From Geomonas silvestris (GTDB lineage: Bacteria; Desulfobacterota; Desulfuromonadia; Geobacterales; Geobacteraceae): 64,000 bases of DNA. The translations under genes and the position numbers were made by a program. This document shows, one piece after another, positions 7,172-15,946 of the stretch. Positions within the stretch are counted from its first letter, which is position 1, and each line of letters opens with the position of its first letter. A model generated the notes under the pieces. The model was given only the letters and a program-made list of their open reading frames with translations. It did not search any database and was not told the origin of the DNA. The stretch covers positions 496,001 through 560,000 of the forward strand of contig NZ_BLXX01000002.1 of NCBI RefSeq assembly GCF_014193515.1, given 5' to 3'.

Positions 7172-9277
7172 ATGGATCTGCGCAAAACCCACACGACCAT
7201 ACTCAACGAAGGCGATCCGGAAGCGAAAAGAGCCGAGATTCTCCAGTACTTCCACGCCACCTTCGACATAGACGAGAAGCTGTACGAGACGCTTAAGGAG
7301 GACAGCACCTTCTATCTCAGAGCCGACCGGCTGCGCCACCCACTCATCTTCTATTTCGGGCACACGGCAACCTTCTTCGTCAACAAGCTGATCATCGCCA
7401 AGGCGATCCACGAGCGGATCAACCCGCGCTTCGAAGCGATGTTCGCGGTCGGCGTGGACGAGATGTCCTGGGACGACCTCGACGCCACCCACTACGACTG
7501 GCCCACCCGGCAGCAGGTGAAGGAGTACCGCGACAAGGTGCGCCAGATGTTGGACGGCCTGATCCGCACCCTGCCGCTTACCCTCCCCATCACCTGGGAG
7601 AACCCCTTCTGGGGCATCATGATGGGTATCGAGCACGAGCGGATCCACCTGGAGACCTCCTCGGTGCTGATCCGCCAGTTGCCTCTGGACCAGGTGCGCC
7701 CCATGGAGTTCTGGTCCATCTGCAAGGAGGCCGGCGAGCCCCCGGAAAACGAGCTGGTCTACGTGCCGGGAGGAAAAGTAGTCTTGGGGAAGGACGACAG
7801 CCATCCCCTCTACGGCTGGGACAACGAGTACGGCCGCCACGAGGCGGAGGTCGCCGGCTTCGCCGCCTCCAAGTACCTGGTCTCCAACCGCGAGTTCCTC
7901 GCCTTCGTCGAGGACGGCGGCTACCGCGAAGAGAAGTGGTGGACCGAGGAGGGGTGGAACTGGCGCAGCTTCAAGGAGGCGGAATTCCCGCTCTTCTGGC
8001 GGCGCCGCGACAACGGCTGGGCCTTACGCACCATGCTCGAGGAGATCGACCTCCCCTGGAACTGGCCGGTCGAGGTGAACTGCCTGGAGGCCAAGGCCTT
8101 CTGCAACTGGCTCGCCGCCAAGACCGGCAAGGCGATCCGGCTCCCGACCGAGGACCAGTGGAACCGGCTGCGCGACGAGGCCCAGATCCCCGACCCCCCG
8201 GCCTGGGATACGGCGCCGGGCAACGTGAACCTCGAGTACTGGTCCTCGTCCTGCCCGGTGGACCGCTTCGCCGTGGGGAACTTCTACGACGTCCTGGGGA
8301 ACGTCTGGCAGTGGACCGAGACCGCCATCTACCCGTTCCACGGCTTCCAGGTGCACCCCTGGTACGACGACTTCTCGACCCCGACCTTCGACACCCGGCA
8401 CAACCTGATCAAGGGGGGCTCCTGGATCTCCACCGGCAACGAGGCGACCCGCGAAGCGCGCTACGCCTTTAGGCGCCACTTCTTCCAGCACGCCGGCCTG
8501 CGCTACGTGGAGAGCACGGCCGCGGTCGAGGTGCAGCAGGACCCCTACGAGACCGACGCCCTCACCGCCCAGTACTGCGACGCCCACTACGGCCCGGAGC
8601 ACTTCGGGGTGCGCAACTTCCCGGTCTCGCTCGCGAAGATCTGCCTGGAACTCTCCCAGGGGCGCAAGCGCGGCCACGCGCTGGATATCGGCTGCGCCGT
8701 GGGGCGTGGCAGCTTCGAGCTGGCCCGCGGCTTCGACAAGGTCACCGGCCTCGACTTCTCCGCGCGTTTCTTCCACCTGGCGGCCCGCATGCAGGAGGGT
8801 GGTTATCTGCGCTACGCGCTCCCCGAGGAGGGCGAGATCCTCTCCTTCCACGAGATCGCCCTGTCCGACCTGGGGCTTGAGGAATCGCGCGAGAAGGTGC
8901 AGTTCTTCCAGGCCGACGCCTGCAACCTGCCGGATAAATTCACCGGCTACGACCTGGTGCTGGCCGCCAACCTGATCGACCGGCTCTACTCCCCGCGCCG
9001 CTTCCTCTCCATGATCCACGAAAGGATGAACCCGGGCGCCCTCTTGGTGATAGTCTCCCCCTACACCTGGCTGGAGAGCTTCACCAAGAAGGAAGAGTGG
9101 CTGGGCGGCTACCGGGCGGCCGGCGAGCCGGTCTACACCCTCGAGGGGCTCAACGAGGTACTCGCGCCGCACTTCGCCATGCTGGGCGAGCCGCGCGACG
9201 TGCCGTTCGTTATCCGCGAGACGCGCCGCAAGTTCCAGCACACCGTGGCCGAACTCACCGTATGGGAGCTTAAGTGA
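7172..9277 (+). CDS. ovoA: 5-histidylcysteine sulfoxide synthase / mercaptohistidine methyltransferase (ovothiol biosynthesis)
   Basis: Large fused enzyme of 701 residues. It has an N-terminal DinB-like iron domain, a middle FGE-sulfatase (SUMF1-like) domain, and a C-terminal SAM methyltransferase. OvoA joins cysteine and histidine with oxygen to the 5-histidyl-cysteine sulfoxide, and its C-terminal part N-methylates the imidazole in ovothiol synthesis. The iron motif H-x3-H-x-E is at H155, H159, E161. The FGE part shows EVNCLEAKAFCNWLA and GNVWQWTE. The methyltransferase P-loop is ALDIGCAVGRGS near residues 502-513. Length and domain order match OvoA rather than EgtB, which lacks the C-terminal methyltransferase in this form. 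Start ATG 7172 follows GAGGAG. The next gene is a PLP C-S lyase, the expected partner. Confidence 0.9.
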   Translation: MDLRKTHTTILNEGDPEAKRAEILQYFHATFDIDEKLYETLKEDSTFYLRADRLRHPLIFYFGHTATFFVNKLIIAKAIHERINPRFEAMFAVGVDEMSWDDLDATHYDWPTRQQVKEYRDKVRQMLDGLIRTLPLTLPITWENPFWGIMMGIEHERIHLETSSVLIRQLPLDQVRPMEFWSICKEAGEPPENELVYVPGGKVVLGKDDSHPLYGWDNEYGRHEAEVAGFAASKYLVSNREFLAFVEDGGYREEKWWTEEGWNWRSFKEAEFPLFWRRRDNGWALRTMLEEIDLPWNWPVEVNCLEAKAFCNWLAAKTGKAIRLPTEDQWNRLRDEAQIPDPPAWDTAPGNVNLEYWSSSCPVDRFAVGNFYDVLGNVWQWTETAIYPFHGFQVHPWYDDFSTPTFDTRHNLIKGGSWISTGNEATREARYAFRRHFFQHAGLRYVESTAAVEVQQDPYETDALTAQYCDAHYGPEHFGVRNFPVSLAKICLELSQGRKRGHALDIGCAVGRGSFELARGFDKVTGLDFSARFFHLAARMQEGGYLRYALPEEGEILSFHEIALSDLGLEESREKVQFFQADACNLPDKFTGYDLVLAANLIDRLYSPRRFLSMIHERMNPGALLVIVSPYTWLESFTKKEEWLGGYRAAGEPVYTLEGLNEVLAPHFAMLGEPRDVPFVIRETRRKFQHTVAELTVWELK

Positions 9278-10428
9278 TGGAGGAAACCTTCGATTTCGAC
9301 GAGATCATCGACCGGCGTGGCACATCCTGCGAAAAGTGGGACAAGTACCGGGGGCGGGACATCATCCCGCTCTGGGTGGCGGATATGGATTTCCGCTCCC
9401 CGCCGGCCGTCATCGAGGCCCTAAAGGAGCGGGTGAGCCACGGCATCTTCGGCTATACCCACGCGCCGGACACCCTGTACGAGGCGGTGCTCACCGCGCT
9501 CAAGGAGGAGTACGGCTGGGAGGTGAAGCACGAGTGGATCACCTGGCTCCCCGGACTGGTCACCGGGTTGAACGTTGCCTGCCGCGCGGTGGGAGAGCCG
9601 GGCGACGACGTCATCACCTTCACCCCGGTGTACCCGCCGTTTCTGTCGGCGCCGCCGCTTTCGGGCCGGCAGACCGTGAAGGTGCCGCTCGCCTGCCGGG
9701 ACGGGCGTTGGGGGCTCGACCTGGAGGCCCTGGAGGCGGCGCTCACCCCGCGCACCAAGCTGCTGTTGCTCTGCAGCCCGCACAACCCGGTCGGCAGGCT
9801 TTGGAACCGCGAGGAACTGGCAAGCCTCGCCGCCTTTGCCGAGCACCACGACCTCGTCATCTGCAGCGACGAGATCCACGCGGGGCTCGTGCTGGAGGAG
9901 TCGCAGCGCCACCTCCCCATCGCCACCCTCGCGCCGGCGATCGACCGGCGCACCATCACGCTTTTGGCGCCCAGCAAGACCTTCAACGTCCCGGGGCTCG
10001 GCTGCTCCTTCGCGGTCATCTCGGACGATGCGCTGCGCCGCGCCTTTAGAAAGGCGATGGGGCGCGTGGTGCCGCACGTGAACCTCCTGGGTTTCACCGC
10101 AGCCGAAGCGGCCTACCGGCACGGCGAGCCCTGGCGGCGCGGGCTCATCCGCTACCTGCGCGGCAACCGCGACCTGGTGGCCCGGGAACTGGAAGGGATG
10201 GGGCTTACCGTGGCCCACGTCGAGGCGACCTACCTCTCCTGGATCGACGTCCGGCACCTGGGGATCGAGGATCCGGTGGCGTTCTTCGAGGAGGCGGGGG
10301 TGGGGCTCTCCTGTGGGTCCGACTTCGGCCTCCCCGGCTACCTGAGGCTCAACTTCGGCTGCCCGCGCCCGCTCTTGGCCGAGGCGCTTGGGCGTATGAA
10401 GGCGGCGCTGAACAGCTTATCCGTCTAG
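9277..10428 (+). CDS. ovoB: PLP-dependent C-S lyase, MalY/PatB family; probable ovothiol sulfoxide lyase
   Basis: Fold-type I aminotransferase-like enzyme, 383 residues, MalY/PatB class. N-terminal motifs IPLWVADMDF and GIFGYTHAP are typical, as are LCSPHNPVGR, the PLP aspartate in ICSDEIHAGLV and the PLP lysine K234 in APSKTFNVPGL. Family members beta-eliminate cysteine C-S bonds. The start overlaps the ovoA stop (TGATG), so the two are co-translated; that context supports the OvoB role, cleaving the histidylcysteine sulfoxide to 5-thiohistidine. A general cystathionine beta-lyase is the alternative. GTG at 9274 is an equally possible start. Confidence 0.8.
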   Translation: MEETFDFDEIIDRRGTSCEKWDKYRGRDIIPLWVADMDFRSPPAVIEALKERVSHGIFGYTHAPDTLYEAVLTALKEEYGWEVKHEWITWLPGLVTGLNVACRAVGEPGDDVITFTPVYPPFLSAPPLSGRQTVKVPLACRDGRWGLDLEALEAALTPRTKLLLLCSPHNPVGRLWNREELASLAAFAEHHDLVICSDEIHAGLVLEESQRHLPIATLAPAIDRRTITLLAPSKTFNVPGLGCSFAVISDDALRRAFRKAMGRVVPHVNLLGFTAAEAAYRHGEPWRRGLIRYLRGNRDLVARELEGMGLTVAHVEATYLSWIDVRHLGIEDPVAFFEEAGVGLSCGSDFGLPGYLRLNFGCPRPLLAEALGRMKAALNSLSV

Positions 10429-10521
10429 CCTGGAGGTGGGGAGTCCTGCCGAGTTTTCGCGGCTCCTCCTCCTAGCCGAGGCACGCCAGTCGCAACACGT
10501 TTCATTCCCGGGAGATCAAGC

Positions 10522-11838
10522 GTGACATCGAAACACAAATCCCCCAAAAACCTCGCCGAATCGGTCTGCGCCGAACTTCGGAAGCGGCACGTCGCCTTTC
10601 CCGATGAGCGGATCATCGCCGATCTGTTCGAGACCACCTACTACTCGAGCCTGCGCACCGAGGAGTCCGAGCCGGTCACCTTCCACCTGGTCTTTCTGGA
10701 CCCGGCCCAGCCGGACCCCAAACCGCCCAAGAACCCGGTGAAGGACCGCTGGAGCTTCATCCCCTTCGCGGAACCGATCGAATTCTCCATCCTGAACGTG
10801 GTGAAGATCGCCAAGTCCTCGGGGCTCACCACCTCGTCGCTGGTGGTCTGGCCCGACGCCGAGGGAAAGCTCTTCATCTGGGGGCTGGTGGACCAGCAAA
10901 ACCGCTTCCACAAGTTCCTGAACCGCAGCGCGGAGGTGGAGGCCGAGCGGCCCGGGCTTTTCCAGGTGAGCGTGGAAGGAATCGGCGTGGTCGTCGTTTA
11001 CCTGCGCTACGAGAAGGTGGCCGAGTTGAGGGTGAACGAGCTGATCCGCAACTCTTTGGACGTCTTCGGCGAGAGCCCGATCCGCGACCTCCTGGCGCCG
11101 GGCATAGCGGACCACATCGCCTCCCTGTACGGCAACCTCCCCGAGGACCTCCCCTGCAGCTGCTTCAGCGAGGAGATCCACGTGCAGCAGTGGCTCTCGG
11201 TACTCTGCCGGATCCTCCTGCGGGTGCAGAAGCTGAAGCACGGGGGCGCCATCCTGATCACCCCGGAGCTCGCCAGGCAGGGGCTGAACGTCAAATACCG
11301 GATCGATTACGAGCGCCTGCAAAGCGCCCTCGCCACCAACGCCGTCCTCAAAAGCCGCTTCGACTGCATGGAGCTAAGCCTGCTCGAGCAGGACGAGTCG
11401 AAGGCGAGCGACATCCCCGCGTCGCGCTTTCTCCGGCTCCGGCGCCTGGAGAAGGAGTTAAGATCCAGCAAGAACGAGATCGACGGCGTCATCTGGTTCA
11501 TGGCGCTGCTCACCCGGGTGGACGGGCTGGTTCTCATGGACAGGAACCTCGCGGTGCGCGGCTACGGCGTCGAGATCACCACCGCGGCGGAGCCGGAGAA
11601 CCTCTTCATCGCCGGCGATCGGATGGCCAGCGAGGCGAAGCTGCGCGCGGCGAGCTACAACCACTTCGGCACCCGGCACCGCTCGATGATGCGCTACTGC
11701 TTCGAAAACCCGGGGAGCATAGGCTTCGTCATCTCGCAGGACGGCGAGGTGCGGGTCATCTCCAAGATCGGGGAGCGGCTCATCATGTGGGAAAACATCA
11801 AGCTGAAGTACTACAGTTACGTCTCCAAGAAAAAGTGA
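10522..11838 (+). CDS. Diadenylate-cyclase-like (DAC-domain) protein with N-terminal sensor-like region
   Basis: 438 residues, soluble, no membrane helix seen. The last 120 residues resemble a DisA/CdaA diadenylate cyclase domain. They show the core strand VDGLVLMDRN (D334-G335), then GTRHRSMMRYC with R385-H386-R387, then a strand IGFVISQDGEVRVIS like the VSEE-x-G-x-IS of DAC enzymes. Known DACs read DGA and GTRHRAA, so Ala is replaced by Leu and the family call is moderate. The N-terminal 300 residues are unlike CdaA membrane helices or DisA helix-hairpin regions and may be a ligand or sensor domain (the DACNV family is a candidate). Start GTG 10522 follows GGGAGATCAAGC. It lies 93 bases after ovoB; co-transcription is possible. 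Confidence 0.6.
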   Translation: MTSKHKSPKNLAESVCAELRKRHVAFPDERIIADLFETTYYSSLRTEESEPVTFHLVFLDPAQPDPKPPKNPVKDRWSFIPFAEPIEFSILNVVKIAKSSGLTTSSLVVWPDAEGKLFIWGLVDQQNRFHKFLNRSAEVEAERPGLFQVSVEGIGVVVVYLRYEKVAELRVNELIRNSLDVFGESPIRDLLAPGIADHIASLYGNLPEDLPCSCFSEEIHVQQWLSVLCRILLRVQKLKHGGAILITPELARQGLNVKYRIDYERLQSALATNAVLKSRFDCMELSLLEQDESKASDIPASRFLRLRRLEKELRSSKNEIDGVIWFMALLTRVDGLVLMDRNLAVRGYGVEITTAAEPENLFIAGDRMASEAKLRAASYNHFGTRHRSMMRYCFENPGSIGFVISQDGEVRVISKIGERLIMWENIKLKYYSYVSKKK

Positions 11839-11879
11839 TACCATGGCGCCCTGACCCGATCCCCCAGGAGGTACATCTG

Positions 11880-12089
11880 ATGACGCGAGTGCTGCTGACC
11901 GTTATGCTGGGCCTGGCCCTTTCCGGGTGCACCCGGCAGGCGTGGTACGAGGGGTTCAAGTCGCAACAGCGCCTGCAGTGCGAACACCTGACGCAGGACT
12001 ACGAGCGTCAGCGCTGCCTCGAGCGGGTGAACGGCATGACCTACGACCAGTACCAGCGGGAGACCGAAGCGTTAAAAGAGCGGCCGTGA
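11880..12089 (+). CDS. Small lipoprotein, unknown function
   Basis: 69 residues. A hydrophobic N-terminus ends in a lipobox LALSGC with Cys17, so it is predicted to be exported and lipid-anchored. The mature part is short, charged and Tyr/Gln-rich with two further cysteines (34 and 46) that could form a disulfide. Start ATG 11880 is preceded by CAGGAGG at 11865-11871. It follows the DAC-like gene by 41 bases and may be the last gene of that unit. No family recognised. Confidence 0.75.
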   Translation: MTRVLLTVMLGLALSGCTRQAWYEGFKSQQRLQCEHLTQDYERQRCLERVNGMTYDQYQRETEALKERP

Positions 12090-12447
12090 CCCGGTCCCAG
12101 CCAGCCGTTTCCGGTCCGCACCTGGTATCCCACAAAATCTAGCAGCCCCTGTCCCTCCCTTTCGGTTCTTCCGGGAATCGTGGAAAGTTCCAGTGCAGAC
12201 GATCTCACGTTCCTCCTTTGGAAAAGGGGGGGAGGGGGGATTCGCCTTTCCCTGCCAGATAGTGGCGAACATCATCTGTCCGCAGCCTTCTCGCACTTCC
12301 CCGGAATTTCTCGATGAACCTACCCTTTCCTTACTATTGGTAACGACGCACTAGCAAATTGCTCCAGCTTGTCGTAGAATGCCCGGCGCGCTGCCGGCCC
12401 CGCCCGGCGCGATCCCATCCCGGCTGCTGCCGGAGAAGGAGACCCAC
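12090..12447. other. Gene-free stretch with a dispersed G-rich repeat
   Basis: No supported open frame. The segment around 12210-12250, CCTCCTTTGGAAAAGGGGG and following, resembles elements at about 31165 and 31330 and appears to be a dispersed intergenic repeat. No clear promoter was found. Confidence 0.5.
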
Positions 12448-12981
12448 GTGCCCGACGCTCCCCTCACCAAGGACGCTATCGCCGCTCTTCCGCCGGTGCT
12501 CGGCCGCTGGCCCGGTACCTGTTTCGTCTGCTCGCCAGGACACCCGCACGGACTCGGTCTGCGCTTCCACCACACCGAGGACGGCGTGGTCTGCACGACC
12601 GCGATCTCCGCGCACTACTGCGGTTTCGACGGCATGGTGCACGGCGGGATCATCTCGACCCTCATGGACGAAACCGCCGCCTACGCCCTCTTCGCGCGCT
12701 ACGGCAAGCTCGGCGTGACCCGTGAGCTGACCACCCGATTCCTGAAACCGGTGCCGACCGGTGCCGAGCTCACGGTGCAGGGGCGGGTGGCAAGCTACAC
12801 ACCACCGACGGCCGAGGTGACCATGGCGATCTACGACCAGTCGGGCGAGGTTTTGGCCGAGGCGAAAAGCTCCTGGTCCTTCCCGCGCCTGTCGCGCATC
12901 GCCGCGCTGGCCGGGGTGAAGGAGGAGGTCCTCCAGCAGTTTCTGGACGACTGCCAGAGGATGGACGCAGAACACGCCTAA
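12448..12981 (+). CDS. Hotdog-fold acyl-CoA thioesterase (PaaI-like)
   Basis: 177 residues, single hotdog domain. The family signature is the central helix with its preceding glycine-rich turn, MVHGGIISTLMDETAAYA, where the Asp/Glu and His contribute to thioester hydrolysis. CFVC at the N-terminus occurs in many 4HBT proteins. It probably hydrolyses an acyl-CoA; the substrate cannot be read from sequence. Start GTG 12448 is chosen because GAAGGAG lies just upstream; an ATG at 12379 has no ribosome site. The acyl-CoA ligase 36 bases downstream suggests one acyl-CoA-related operon, where the pair could scavenge or recycle fatty acyl groups. Confidence 0.8.
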   Translation: MPDAPLTKDAIAALPPVLGRWPGTCFVCSPGHPHGLGLRFHHTEDGVVCTTAISAHYCGFDGMVHGGIISTLMDETAAYALFARYGKLGVTRELTTRFLKPVPTGAELTVQGRVASYTPPTAEVTMAIYDQSGEVLAEAKSSWSFPRLSRIAALAGVKEEVLQQFLDDCQRMDAEHA

Positions 12982-13016
12982 CTGCTTTACGGAATCATTT
13001 TTGTGGAGGCTCAACG

Positions 13017-14666
13017 ATGAGTGACTTTTTGATACCGCGTACCCCCTCGGCGTACGACTACCAGCTCTTGATCAAGAACCTGCTCTTCTGCCCCGCGGTG
13101 GACAACCCGGACCAGGAGATCGTCTACCGCGACCAGTACCGCGGCAGCTACCGCCAGCTGCGCGAAAGGGTGCGGCGCCTGGCGCGCCTTTTGACCGACC
13201 TCGGCGTGAAGCCGGGGCAGACTGTGGCGGTGATGGACTGGGACAGCCACCGCTACCTCGAGCTCTTCTTCGCAGTCCCGATGATCGGCGCAGTGCTGCA
13301 CACCATCAACGTGCGCCTCTCCCCCGAGCAGATCCTCTTCACCATCGACCACGCCGAGGACGACGTGCTCCTGGTGAACAGCGAGTTCCTCCCCATCCTG
13401 GACCAGATCCGCGGCAGGATCGACACGGTGCGCACCTACATCCTGATCTCCGACGAGGAAACCGGCGCCAAGAGCAGCATGGTCCCCTTCGTCGGCGAAT
13501 ACGAGGAACTGCTGGCCCAGGCCGCACCGGAGTTCGAGTTCGCCGACTTCGACGAGAACACCCGCGCCACCACCTTCTACACCACCGGCACCACCGGCCT
13601 CCCCAAAGGGGTCTACTTCAGCCACCGCCAGCTGGTGCTGCACACCTTCGGCGTCCTCTCCATGCTGAGCACGGTCTCCGACCACGGCAGCTTCAGGCGC
13701 GACGACGTCTACATGCCGATCACCCCGATGTTCCACGTGCACGCCTGGGGCATGCCCTACGTGGCGACCATGCTGGGGGTGAAGCAGGTCTACCCGGGAC
13801 GCTACCTCCCGGAGGTCCTCCTGGAGCTCAAGGAGAAAGAAGGGGTGACCTTCTCGCACTGCGTCCCCACCATCCTGCACATGATGCTGAAGCACCCGCA
13901 CGCCGAGCGGATCGACCTTAAGGGGTGGAAGCTCATCATTGGCGGCGCCGCCATGTCGCGCAACCTCTGCGTTGACGCTCTGAAGCGCGGCATCGACGTC
14001 TTCACCGGCTACGGCATGTCCGAGACCTGCCCGATCCTCACCTTCTCGCAGCTCACCCCGGAGATGCTGGAACTCCCCCCCGAGGAGCAGGCGGCCATCC
14101 GCTGCAAGACGGGGCTCGCCATTCCGCTCGTCGACCTGAGGGTGGTGGATGCCGACCTGAAAGAGGTGCCGCGTGACGGCGTGACCACGGGGGAAGTGGT
14201 GGCCCGCGCCCCCTGGCTCACCCAGGGGTACCTCAAGGATCACAAGACCTCCGAGCGGCTCTGGGAGGGGGGCTTCCTGCACACCGGCGACGTGGCGGTG
14301 CGCGACGAGCGCGGCTACCTGCGCATCACCGACCGCTCGAAGGACGTCATCAAGGTGGCCGGCGAGTGGGTCTCGTCCCTGGAACTCGAGGACCTGATCG
14401 CCCACCACCCGGCGGTCGCTGAAGTGGCGGTCATCGGCCAGCCCGACGAGAAGTGGGGCGAGCGCCCGCTGGCCCTGGTGGTGCTGAAACCGGCGGCCGT
14501 CGGCAAGTCGAGCGAAAAGGAGATCTCCCACTACATCCGCGAGACCGCGGACCGCGGCACCATCAGCAAGCAGGTGGTGCTCGCCAAGGTGAAGCTGGTG
14601 CAGGCGATCGACAAGACCTCGGTCGGCAAGATCAACAAGGTCGCCCTGCGCGAGAAGTACCTGTAG
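13017..14666 (+). CDS. AMP-dependent acyl-CoA synthetase (fatty acid CoA ligase)
   Basis: ANL superfamily adenylating enzyme, 549 residues. It activates a carboxylic acid, most likely a medium or long chain fatty acid, to the acyl-AMP and then acyl-CoA. Visible motifs are the AMP/phosphate loop FYTTGTTGLPKGV near residue 185, PMFHVHAWG, GYGMSET, TGD in FLHTGDVAV, the hinge DRSKDVIKVAGEWVSS and the C-terminal catalytic lysine region KTSVGKINK. Start ATG 13017 has GTGGAGG upstream. It is transcribed with the hotdog thioesterase before it. The exact chain length cannot be judged. Cytoplasmic. Confidence 0.88.
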   Translation: MSDFLIPRTPSAYDYQLLIKNLLFCPAVDNPDQEIVYRDQYRGSYRQLRERVRRLARLLTDLGVKPGQTVAVMDWDSHRYLELFFAVPMIGAVLHTINVRLSPEQILFTIDHAEDDVLLVNSEFLPILDQIRGRIDTVRTYILISDEETGAKSSMVPFVGEYEELLAQAAPEFEFADFDENTRATTFYTTGTTGLPKGVYFSHRQLVLHTFGVLSMLSTVSDHGSFRRDDVYMPITPMFHVHAWGMPYVATMLGVKQVYPGRYLPEVLLELKEKEGVTFSHCVPTILHMMLKHPHAERIDLKGWKLIIGGAAMSRNLCVDALKRGIDVFTGYGMSETCPILTFSQLTPEMLELPPEEQAAIRCKTGLAIPLVDLRVVDADLKEVPRDGVTTGEVVARAPWLTQGYLKDHKTSERLWEGGFLHTGDVAVRDERGYLRITDRSKDVIKVAGEWVSSLELEDLIAHHPAVAEVAVIGQPDEKWGERPLALVVLKPAAVGKSSEKEISHYIRETADRGTISKQVVLAKVKLVQAIDKTSVGKINKVALREKYL

Positions 14667-14862
14667 CCGCAGGGGCAGAGTCCAGGTCGCGCAACAGCTA
14701 AGGCCCCAAGGGGGTGCGCGCGCGGGGTGCGCGCCGGGCCGCTACAGGCTCAACCATCCTCACTGTTTGCGCTAAGCCGGGGGGATTGGTAACATTGAGC
14801 CTGATTTTCCGCATGCCACAGTTTTTTTATGCACGTGACAGTTACCGATAGGAGATAGATAC

Positions 14863-15834
14863 ATGGAAAAGAACGCGAAGATCTTCCTGGCCGGCTCAAA
14901 GGGCCTGGTCGGTTCGGCGCTCAAGCGCTGCCTCACCAAGAGCGGCTATACCAACCTGATCACCCCCGAGATCGACGAGCTGGATCTCACCAACCAGCAG
15001 GCCGTTGCCGATTTCTTCGCGGCCCAACGCCCGGAGTACGTGATGCTGGCCGCGGCCAAGGTGGGAGGGATCCACGCCAACAACACCTATCCCGCCGAGT
15101 TCATCTACATCAACCTGGTGATCCAGAACAACGTGGTGCACAACTCCTGGAAGTACGGGGTCAAGCGCCTGCTTTTCCTGGGATCCTCGTGCATCTACCC
15201 GAAACTCGCCCCGCAGCCGATGAAGGAAGAGCACCTTTTGACCGGGCTTCTGGAACCGACCAACGAGCCCTACGCCTTGGCCAAGATCGCCGGCATCAAG
15301 ATGTGCGAGTCCTATAACCGCCAGTACGGCACCAAGTTCATCGCCGTGATGCCGACCAACCTGTACGGCCCCGGCGACAACTTCCACCCGGAGAACAGCC
15401 ACGTGCTCCCCGCCCTGATCCGCCGCTTCCACGAGGCGAAGCTCGCCGGCTCTCCCGAGGTGGTGGTCTGGGGGAGCGGCACCCCGCGCCGCGAGCTCCT
15501 CTACGTCGAGGACATGGCGGCCGGCTGCCTGCACCTCATGGAGCTCTCCGACGAGCAGATCGCGCCGGAACTGCTGAGCTACCCCAAGCCCTGCTTCGTG
15601 AACCTGGGGACCGGAGAGGACGTCACCATCCGCGAGCTGGCCGAGACCGTGGCCCGGGTAGTGGGCTTCAAGGGGAGGCTGGCGTTCGACGCCAGCAAGC
15701 CCGACGGCACGCCGCGCAAGCTCGAGGACGTAAGCCGCGCCCACTCCTTGGGGTGGCGCCATACCGTGAGCCTCGAAGACGGCATCGCGGCCACCTACCG
15801 CTGGTACCTGGAGAATCCCGAGTACAAGCGCTAG
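14863..15834 (+). CDS. fcl: GDP-L-fucose synthase
   Basis: Extended short-chain dehydrogenase/epimerase, 323 residues. It converts GDP-4-keto-6-deoxymannose to GDP-L-fucose with NADPH for surface polysaccharide. The Rossmann motif is GSKGLVGSA (family GxxGxxG), the catalytic set includes GSSCIYP and Y-x3-K in YALAK, and [13 protein letters not shown] and [16 protein letters not shown] are specific to the fucose synthase branch. Start ATG 14863 follows AGGAGATAGATAC. The partner Gmd (GDP-mannose dehydratase) is not adjacent, which is unusual, and no glycosyltransferases are nearby. The upstream 196 bases (14667-14862) hold no gene; a GCGCGC-rich palindromic patch lies at 14715-14735. Confidence 0.92.
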   Translation: MEKNAKIFLAGSKGLVGSALKRCLTKSGYTNLITPEIDELDLTNQQAVADFFAAQRPEYVMLAAAKVGGIHANNTYPAEFIYINLVIQNNVVHNSWKYGVKRLLFLGSSCIYPKLAPQPMKEEHLLTGLLEPTNEPYALAKIAGIKMCESYNRQYGTKFIAVMPTNLYGPGDNFHPENSHVLPALIRRFHEAKLAGSPEVVVWGSGTPRRELLYVEDMAAGCLHLMELSDEQIAPELLSYPKPCFVNLGTGEDVTIRELAETVARVVGFKGRLAFDASKPDGTPRKLEDVSRAHSLGWRHTVSLEDGIAATYRWYLENPEYKR

Positions 15835-15872
15835 ACCTGTCGTATTTCGCGCGACGGCGTCAGGTCGCCGCA

Positions 15873-15914
15873 CAAAAAAAGACGAGCCCGGTGGAGAGAT
15901 CCACCGGGCTCGTC
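15873..15914 (-). terminator. Terminator of guaC
   Basis: A perfect 14-bp stem GACGAGCCCGGTGG / CCACCGGGCTCGTC (15881-15894 and 15901-15914) with a run of As before it on the plus strand, so it has the T-tract for minus-strand transcripts. It may also slow plus-strand transcription leaving fcl. Confidence 0.88.
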
Positions 15915-15946
15915 TGCGTTTGGGCCGGAACGCTGTGGGAGCGGAA

